This document shows positions 1-4,975 of a stretch of 6,530 bases of DNA, one piece after another. Positions within the stretch are counted from its first letter, which is position 1. The number at the start of each line of letters is the position of its first letter. The notes beneath the pieces are model-generated. The model did not search any database. It was given only the letters and a program-made list of their open reading frames with translations, and was not told the origin of the DNA. The position numbers and the translations under genes were made by a program. The DNA lies in contig JBBDRU010000155.1 of assembly GCA_040905305.1 (NCBI GenBank), forward strand, positions 1 through 6,530, in the 5' to 3' direction. The stretch is from SHAN690 sp040905305 (GTDB lineage: Bacteria > Bacteroidota > Bacteroidia > Flavobacteriales_G > Salibacteraceae).

Positions 1-112
1 TACGTCCCTTTTCTCTTTTTATTTTTTCTTTTTCGTCACCCGATTAGAAGCACTAAAGTGTCTTGGGGGCTATTGTAGCTAACTCCCAATAACAGTAACT
101 CTTCCATATTTA

Positions 113-150
113 ACCGGATTATTCATGTTATTCGGTATGTTTTTTTATTT
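113..150 (+). terminator. Possible rho-independent terminator (plus strand)
   Basis: ACCGGAT (113-119) pairs with ATTCGGT (130-136) in plus-strand RNA: seven pairs including one G-U, with a 10-base loop. A T-run follows at 140-146, continued by ATTT. The shape fits an intrinsic terminator, but the stem is short and not very GC-rich, and no plus-strand gene that would end here is visible within the window. Confidence 0.3.
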
Positions 151-241
151 ACCCGACCAAAATAGTCAAAGCCTTCAAAATGCTCTTGTTTCATAGGTGC
201 GTTTAAGTTTTCCAAAAGTGAAGAACCAAAGCTGCCATGTC

Positions 242-284
242 AAAAAAAACTTTCTGAATTGCCCAATTTTCTTTCTGAATTGGG
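242..284 (-). terminator. Possible terminator downstream of uvrB (minus strand)
   Basis: Read on the minus strand, CCCAATT (284-278) pairs with AATTGGG (268-262), giving a 7-base stem and 9-base loop. About 12 bases later comes a run of eight T (249-242). It lies about 160 bases past the uvrB stop and could end that transcript. The gap between stem and T-run is longer than in a classical terminator. A shorter alternative stem, AATTG/CAATT (268-257), sits nearer the T-run but would have almost no loop. Confidence 0.3.
250..282. repeat. 12-base direct repeat, 21-base period
   Basis: CTTTCTGAATTG occurs at 250-261 and again at 271-282. The copies start 21 bases apart, which is about two helical turns, and are separated by 9 bases. 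The repeat overlaps the CCCAATT/AATTGGG inverted repeat and borders the eight-A tract at 242-249. The geometry would suit a tandem protein-binding site, or it may be slippage debris in non-coding DNA. No function can be assigned. Confidence 0.6.
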
Positions 285-441
285 AGGTTTTGGCTGCGAA
301 TGCCTTTTCGAAGGACAATAATTATCCTTGCAAAACGATGTATAATGGTCGAAAATGTGATGGTAAGGTGCGCCATCAAAACTTCTCATCAAACAGGGGT
401 GCACACAAACCCCGGATTAGGAAACGAATGTTTGAGATTGA

Positions 442-2469
442 CTACTTCTCCTTTTTTGTAGCCAATTGTTCCTGAAGGGCAAAAAGTTCATCCCGATATT
501 GAGCGGCTTGCATGAAATCGAGTTCTTTGGCTGATTTCTCCATGTTTCTCCGGGTTTCATTGATGGCTTTTTCCAATTGACCTTTACTCATGTATGCCAC
601 TACAGGGTCGGCAGCGATGTTTTTGTCGTGCTGCATTTCTTCGGTGCTTTCATAACTTCTGCCACGAACCGATGACTGCGATTGGATCATCATATCAAAG
701 CTTTTCTTAATCGCATAGGGCGTGATGCCGTGTTCTTCATTGTATGCGAGTTGTTTGGCACGCCTTCTATTGGTTTCATCCATCGTTCGCCTCATGCTGT
801 CTGTGACTTTATCTGCATACAAAATGGCCATGCCGTTTATGTGGCGCGCAGCCCGGCCAATGGTTTGGGTTAACGATCGAGCGCTTCTCAAAAAACCTTC
901 TTTGTCTGCATCAATAATGGCAACGAGCGATACTTCCGGTAAGTCCAGTCCCTCACGAAGCAGGTTAATGCCCACCAAAACATCGATTGTTCCCATGCGT
1001 AACTCACGTAAAATTTCAACCCGTTCCATCGTATCAATATCAGAGTGCAAATAGCGTGTTTTGATGTCGAGGTCAATCAGGTATTTTGCCAATTCTTCAG
1101 CCATGCGTTTGGTCAATGTAGTAACCAACACCCGTTCTTGCTTTTCGATGCGGATGCGAATTTCTTCAAGCAGATCATCGATCTGGTTGCCAGAAGGGCG
1201 TACCTCAATTTTCGGATCGAGCAATCCGGTAGGTCTGATGACTTGTTCGGCTACAATTCCTTCAGACATACGCAACTCATAATCGGCAGGAGTAGCGCTC
1301 ACATAGATCACCTGATTTTGAAGCCCCTGAAACTCTTCAAACTTCAAGGGTCGATTGTCCATGGCTGCGGGCAAACGAAAACCATAGCTCACCAGGTTTT
1401 CTTTTCGGGATCGATCACCACCATACATCGCACCGATTTGTGGAACGGTCACATGGCTTTCATCGATGATCATCAGGTAATCATCCGGAAAATAATCAAG
1501 CAAGCAGAACGGACGTGAGCCGGGAAGTCTGCCGTCAAAATAACGCGAGTAGTTTTCAATACCGGAGCAATATCCCAACTCACGCATCATCTCCAGGTCA
1601 TAGTTTACACGATCTTCCAGTCGCTTGGCTTCCAGGGGTTGACCACCATCCACAAACTGTTGCAGTCGTTCGGTTAGATCGTCCTGAATTTGAATCATCG
1701 AACTGCGCATGCGTTCTTTGGTGGTTACAAAAATGTTTGCAGGGAAAATGCGCACTTCTTCTAACTCTTCAATAATGGTGTTGTTGACAGGGTCGATCGA
1801 TTCGATTAATTCCACTTCGTCTCCAAAAAAGTGAAATCGAAAAGCGTTATCTGCATAGGCGAGGTAAACGTCAATGGTATCACCTTTTACCCTAAAATTT
1901 CCACGTGCAAAATCTCCGGTGGTTCTGGAATAAAGCGATTCAACCAAGCGATGAAGAAATTTGTTGCGTCCGAAGTTTTCATCAACGCGCACCTGAATTA
2001 TGTTTTCGTTGAAGTCACTTGGGTTTCCCATGCCATAAATGCACGAAACAGAGCTTACAACAATCACATCTCTTCGTCCGCTGAGTAGGGCAGAAGTGGT
2101 ACTCAGTCTGAGCTTTTCGATTTCTTCATTGATGCTGAGGTCTTTCTCAATGTATAGGTCAGAAGTTGGGAGGTAAGCCTCAGGTTGGTAATAATCGTAG
2201 TAACTAACAAAATATTCCACACGATTCTCGGGAAAGAATTGCTTAAACTCACCATAAAGCTGTGCGGCCAGGGTTTTATTATGGCTCAAAATAAGCGTTG
2301 GCTTTTGGGTTTGTTGAATAATGTTGGCCATGGAGAAAGTTTTTCCCGAACCGGTAACCCCCAGCAAGGTCTGATGATCTACACCCGACTCAATGCCTTC
2401 TACCAATTGCTTTATGGCCGCAGGTTGATCTCCCGTTGGCTCAAATCCAGACTTTAATTTAAACTCCAA
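442..2469 (-). CDS. uvrB: UvrABC excinuclease subunit B
   Basis: UvrB is the DNA helicase-like subunit of cytoplasmic nucleotide excision repair. UvrA loads it onto damaged DNA, where it verifies the lesion and recruits UvrC. The 675 residues match the usual length of about 670. Visible features, in order: Walker A GVTGSGKT (37-44); the beta-hairpin rich in aromatic residues that clamps one DNA strand (about 90-110, YYDYYQPEAYLP); the domain that contacts UvrA (about 150-250); the DESH Walker B box (336-339); SATP (391-394); helicase motif VI QTIGRAARH (535-543); and a C-terminal UVR coiled-coil (about 630-667) that binds UvrC. The start is a TTG (2469-2467) without a Shine-Dalgarno sequence. 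It is chosen because MEFKLKSGFEPTGDQP aligns with the family N-terminus and an in-frame TAA lies three codons upstream. All motifs are intact. A promoter lies just upstream at 2498-2528. Confidence 0.98.
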   Translation of the reverse strand: MEFKLKSGFEPTGDQPAAIKQLVEGIESGVDHQTLLGVTGSGKTFSMANIIQQTQKPTLILSHNKTLAAQLYGEFKQFFPENRVEYFVSYYDYYQPEAYLPTSDLYIEKDLSINEEIEKLRLSTTSALLSGRRDVIVVSSVSCIYGMGNPSDFNENIIQVRVDENFGRNKFLHRLVESLYSRTTGDFARGNFRVKGDTIDVYLAYADNAFRFHFFGDEVELIESIDPVNNTIIEELEEVRIFPANIFVTTKERMRSSMIQIQDDLTERLQQFVDGGQPLEAKRLEDRVNYDLEMMRELGYCSGIENYSRYFDGRLPGSRPFCLLDYFPDDYLMIIDESHVTVPQIGAMYGGDRSRKENLVSYGFRLPAAMDNRPLKFEEFQGLQNQVIYVSATPADYELRMSEGIVAEQVIRPTGLLDPKIEVRPSGNQIDDLLEEIRIRIEKQERVLVTTLTKRMAEELAKYLIDLDIKTRYLHSDIDTMERVEILRELRMGTIDVLVGINLLREGLDLPEVSLVAIIDADKEGFLRSARSLTQTIGRAARHINGMAILYADKVTDSMRRTMDETNRRRAKQLAYNEEHGITPYAIKKSFDMMIQSQSSVRGRSYESTEEMQHDKNIAADPVVAYMSKGQLEKAINETRRNMEKSAKELDFMQAAQYRDELFALQEQLATKKEK

Positions 2470-2497
2470 AATGTTATGTTAAGAATTGTGCAATCCA

Positions 2498-2528
2498 CAA
2501 ACTTACATCGATGAACATTGCAACGCAA
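2498..2528 (-). promoter_or_regulatory. Bacteroidota-type promoter of uvrB
   Basis: On the minus strand the sequence reads TTG (2528-2526), 20 bases, TAAGTTTG (2505-2498). This matches the known Bacteroidota sigma-ABfr consensus, a -33 TTG/TTTG and a -7 TAnnTTTG, with normal spacing. The -7 box ends 28 bases before the TTG start codon, which predicts a leader of about 20 bases. The spacer contains the perfect 8-base palindrome CATCGATG (2506-2513), a possible operator. No recognisable LexA box was seen. Confidence 0.65.
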
Positions 2529-2558
2529 CGTATGTTTGAAAATCACAACATTTGTATC

Positions 2559-2720
2559 ATGCTTTTAAAACGACTTTTATCTTACCTCAATCCCGCAACC
2601 TTATTTAAAAAAGGTGATAGCAATATAAACTTAAGAATGATGCATGGCATCAACCGTATTTCGATTTTTCTGTTCATAATATGCATCATCGTAATGATCG
2701 TGCGCTATATGAGTCGCTAG
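2559..2720 (+). CDS. Small single-helix membrane protein, DUF6728-like
   Basis: This is a 53-residue protein of unknown function. The first half is basic (MLLKRLLSYL, then FKKGD). A short polar stretch with NINLRMMHGINRIS (22-35) is followed by one hydrophobic helix (about 33-49, rich in I, F, V and M) and a basic tail RYMSR. I recall small Bacteroidota proteins carrying the same 'NLR-MHGINKIS plus helix' pattern, filed as DUF6728; this is from memory and unchecked. The frame is also open from ATG codons at 2511 and 2532. I prefer 2559 because the two upstream starts fall in or next to the uvrB promoter, the TATGTTTG at 2531-2538 fits a -7 box for this gene, and the conserved-looking part begins after it. 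That -7 box has no well-placed TTG partner. The gene is divergent from uvrB and ends 4 bases from the stop codon of the converging PLP enzyme gene. Confidence 0.65.
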   Translation: MLLKRLLSYLNPATLFKKGDSNINLRMMHGINRISIFLFIICIIVMIVRYMSR

Positions 2721-2724
2721 GGGG

Positions 2725-3990
2725 TTAAACCTTCTGTAGCGCTTGTTCTATGTCTGCGATAAGGTCATCGGGGTTCTCAACCCCAACAGATAGTCTAATC
2801 AGGCTATCTGTAATGCCATACAACGCTTTGTCTTCTTCTGTCACATCAGAATGAGTCATTGTTGAAGGATGTTCAACCAGGCTTTCTGTGCTTCCTAAAC
2901 TCACCGCCAAATGCATCAACTCGAGCGCGTTTAAAAATCGAAATGCTTCCTTTTCCCCACCGTCTATTTCAAATGATATCATCGCTCCCGCAGAGGAGAG
3001 TTGTTTTTTAAATGTGCGGTAATTTTCAGGGTCGTCTTTTTCATTTAAGAACCCGAGGTAATATACCTTTTTCACCTTGGGATGAGCCTGTAGGTATTCT
3101 GCAACTTTTCGAGCGTTTTCGGCTTGTTCGGTCATGCGAACTTTCAATGTTTCAAGGCTGCGCATCAATAACCAACCGGTCCATGGGCCAGCCATATTTC
3201 CCAGAAAAGTGCGAAGTGTTTTCACACGAGTGATCACTTCGTTGTTTCCTAACACTGCACCTGCGATCACATCACTGTGACCACCGATATATTTGGTTGC
3301 GGAATATACAACAAGGTCTGCACCATGTTTTAATGGGTGTTGCCAAAGCGGCCCCATATACGTATTGTCAACGGCCAAATAAACCTTTTCATCTCCTTTT
3401 GAATAGCGATCTGCTACCTTGCGGCATGCTTCAATATCCACCAAAGCATTGGTGGGGTTGGCGGGAGTTTCTATGTAAATCATTTTCACCTTGTCGGCAA
3501 TACCGTTGCTCTCGATAACATTAATAATGTTTTTCTCGGACTCATAAGCCTGAAAAGGGATGGCTTTTATACCAAACCGGCTTAATACGGCTTTCATAAA
3601 ATGGTAGGTTCCGCCATAGGTTGGATTGCTGTAAATAACATAATCACCGGGGTTTAGAAACTCAAGCAGAATAGTTGAAATGGCTGACATACCGCTTTCA
3701 AACACGGCACAAGCTTCTGCTTCATCCCATAAGGTAAGACGGTTTTCCAATATTTCCAGATCGGGATTGTTCAACCGGCTATAAATCAGTCCCATTTCCT
3801 CCGTTGGTCCTTTTTCACGCAGGCCATAGGCAAGTTCAAAAAAGGCTTTACCCTCTTCCGCACTTTTAAAAACAAAGGTGGATGTTTGGAAAATCGGGCA
3901 TTTTATTGCGCCCTCTGATAGCTCGGGCTTGTAGCCATAAGACATCATTAAACTTTCAGGCTGCATCTTTCTCTTTTTACTGTCGCTCAT
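2725..3990 (-). CDS. Cystathionine gamma-synthase/lyase family PLP enzyme
   Basis: This is a cytoplasmic fold-type I PLP enzyme of the Cys/Met metabolism family, which performs gamma-replacement or gamma-elimination on cystathionine, homoserine esters or methionine. Visible features: YSR (70-72), which contacts the cofactor phosphate of the partner subunit; SGM (99-101); the Tyr that stacks on the PLP ring in TYGGT (Y125); DNT (208-210), whose Asp holds the pyridine nitrogen; the Schiff-base lysine K233 in SATKYIGGHSD; SLGSTESLVEHP (364-375); and the carboxylate-binding Arg in LIRLSVGVE (R399). At 421 residues it is slightly long, because an extra segment (about 51-66) precedes YSR. The Cys that marks methionine gamma-lyase is Gly here (127), which argues against a classical MGL. 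Exact substrate is not decidable; many Bacteroidota homologues are named 'cystathionine gamma-synthase family protein'. The ATG start fits the MSDSKKRKMQPESLMMSYGY opening I recall for this subgroup. No promoter consensus was found upstream. Confidence 0.9.
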   Translation of the reverse strand: MSDSKKRKMQPESLMMSYGYKPELSEGAIKCPIFQTSTFVFKSAEEGKAFFELAYGLREKGPTEEMGLIYSRLNNPDLEILENRLTLWDEAEACAVFESGMSAISTILLEFLNPGDYVIYSNPTYGGTYHFMKAVLSRFGIKAIPFQAYESEKNIINVIESNGIADKVKMIYIETPANPTNALVDIEACRKVADRYSKGDEKVYLAVDNTYMGPLWQHPLKHGADLVVYSATKYIGGHSDVIAGAVLGNNEVITRVKTLRTFLGNMAGPWTGWLLMRSLETLKVRMTEQAENARKVAEYLQAHPKVKKVYYLGFLNEKDDPENYRTFKKQLSSAGAMISFEIDGGEKEAFRFLNALELMHLAVSLGSTESLVEHPSTMTHSDVTEEDKALYGITDSLIRLSVGVENPDDLIADIEQALQKV

Positions 3991-4173
3991 AAATCATTGA
4001 TCTGTTTTACAAAAGGAAGAATTTAAAGAGACTCTGAGGCTATTCCGGTCAATTAATTTCATGTTATTCGTTAAGGAAATGGTCAGATGCTTAGGATGAA
4101 CCTATTGACATAAAGGAAAATGGTTCTATTTCAATATTATCCTTCACTTTTGAACAACGTCTTTCTAATAGCA

Positions 4174-4950
4174 ATGAGGAAAAAGGAAATTTTGATTTTG
4201 GTACTCTTAATTGTGCCGTGCACACTGCTAGCTCAGGTGTTTGATGAAGAGCGCTCTGTGAGCTCCAACTCAAAAGATCCTGAGGATTTCGAAGCAACGA
4301 ATGATGCATTTGTCGGTTTTTCGGCAGGTGTTTCATTACCGCTTGGTCAATTTAAAAGTGCTGATTATCAAAATTACTATTCGGGTTATGCAGAAGATGG
4401 CTATTACCTTAACTTTATCAATGGTCATCAGAAGTTGACCAAGCACTTTGGCATCGGCATCAACTGGTATCGAAGTGCATTCGGGTTTGATGAACGGTCA
4501 TTCATCGAGCTCTATGAAGAAGTGTTTACTGATTTAGATTTTAATTCTTCGGCAGAAGATCCGTGGATTTTGCATAGCGGAACCGTCAGTTTAGTTACCA
4601 ACATACCTCATCGAATCATTGATGTAGATTTTCGATTGGCCATTGGAGTTGGCAGAGCAATAAGGCCACGCATAGATGTTGAAGGCTATGAACCCTCAAC
4701 CGGTTTTATTTCTTTTTTATGGACGCAGGAACAAAGCATGGCCACTGATTTGATATTGGGATTTGGAATGAACGGACGCCTCCATGTGACTGATATAGTT
4801 GATGTGTTGGTGCAATGGGATTACCAACGCATGAAATCTACGTTTGACATCAATAATGTTTATGCTGGAAGGTTCATTGAACCGGAAGAACTCGATCAGC
4901 AATTTGAAATATTGAATTTTGGTCTTGGACTAGGCGTGAGGATTGAGTAA
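4174..4950 (+). CDS. Predicted outer-membrane beta-barrel protein, function unknown
   Basis: I do not recognise a specific family. From ATG 4174 the 258 residues open with a signal peptide: MRKKE, a hydrophobic core (6-18), then a likely signal peptidase I site in TLLA|QVFD after residue 20, typical of Bacteroidota. An acidic, Ser-rich linker (22-45) follows. The rest alternates hydrophobic and polar residues in stretches that could form eight strands: about 46-56, 77-88, 91-103, 132-144, 149-162, 188-204, 210-224 and 243-257. The last ends in GLGLGVRIE, as barrel proteins often do. An eight-stranded small barrel is therefore my inference. The frame is open from ATG 4120, but that would put 18 extra residues before the signal peptide, so 4174 is chosen. 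The Cys at 16 follows Pro and does not form a lipobox. The gene is divergent from the PLP enzyme and converges on uvrA. Confidence 0.75.
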   Translation: MRKKEILILVLLIVPCTLLAQVFDEERSVSSNSKDPEDFEATNDAFVGFSAGVSLPLGQFKSADYQNYYSGYAEDGYYLNFINGHQKLTKHFGIGINWYRSAFGFDERSFIELYEEVFTDLDFNSSAEDPWILHSGTVSLVTNIPHRIIDVDFRLAIGVGRAIRPRIDVEGYEPSTGFISFLWTQEQSMATDLILGFGMNGRLHVTDIVDVLVQWDYQRMKSTFDINNVYAGRFIEPEELDQQFEILNFGLGLGVRIE

Positions 4951-4972
4951 AAACCGGAGTTCGATCAATCTT
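4939..4972. terminator. Weak hairpin between convergent genes
   Basis: AGGATTGA (4939-4946) can pair with TCAATCTT (4965-4972): eight pairs in plus-strand RNA including one G-U, with an 18-base loop. It straddles the stop codon of the barrel gene and the 25-base gap before the uvrA stop codon. On the plus strand a T-rich stretch comes later (4979-4988). The long loop and low GC make it a poor intrinsic terminator, but nothing better is present at this convergent junction. Confidence 0.2.
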
Positions 4973-4975
4973 CGC

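Larger units (their letters stand above)
1..441. other. Intergenic tract with weak hairpins, no supported gene
   Basis: This stretch lies 3' of uvrB. All six frames are broken by stops except for short open stretches that resemble no family I know: a 57-residue one on the minus strand (376 to 203, ATG start), a roughly 30-residue one on the minus strand ending near 126, and a GTG-started one on the plus strand (197-475) that runs into the uvrB 3' end. Small inverted repeats are visible: GGGGT/ACCCC (396-400, 409-413), TGATGG/CCATCA (358-363, 373-378), CCTT-TTCG-AAGG (303-314) and CCCAATT/AATTGGG (262-268, 278-284). The first 40 bases are strongly pyrimidine-rich on the plus strand. On the minus strand they read as an A-rich leader, so a minus-strand gene could begin just outside the left edge. 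That last point is inference. Confidence 0.6.

Noticed and set aside
197..475. Plus-strand open frame of 92 codons with a GTG start
   Set aside because: It overlaps the 3' end of uvrB by about 30 bases, has a Cys/Asn/Lys-rich composition with no domain or signal, and contains the repeat and hairpin region; most likely a chance frame.
1045..1518. 157-codon plus-strand frame antisense to uvrB, and other frames inside uvrB, the PLP gene and uvrA
   Set aside because: These lie wholly opposite or within well-recognised conserved genes and show no protein family features; they are shadows.
2511..2558. Longer 69-residue form of the small membrane protein
   Set aside because: Its first codon overlaps the palindrome in the uvrB promoter spacer and the extra residues show no pattern; the shorter form fits better, though start mapping is lacking.
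4105..4140. TTGACA (4105-4110) with TATTAT (4135-4140) as a promoter for the barrel gene
   Set aside because: The spacing of 24 bases is wrong for a sigma-70 pair, and no TAnnTTTG box of the Bacteroidota type stands at a suitable distance.
4120..4173. Upstream ATG start for the barrel protein
   Set aside because: It would place 18 residues before a good signal peptide that begins with MRKKE at 4174.
4219..4224. Lipoprotein signal around the Cys of the barrel protein signal peptide
   Set aside because: The residue before Cys is Pro and the context IVPC does not fit a lipobox, whereas an A|Q signal peptidase I site follows.
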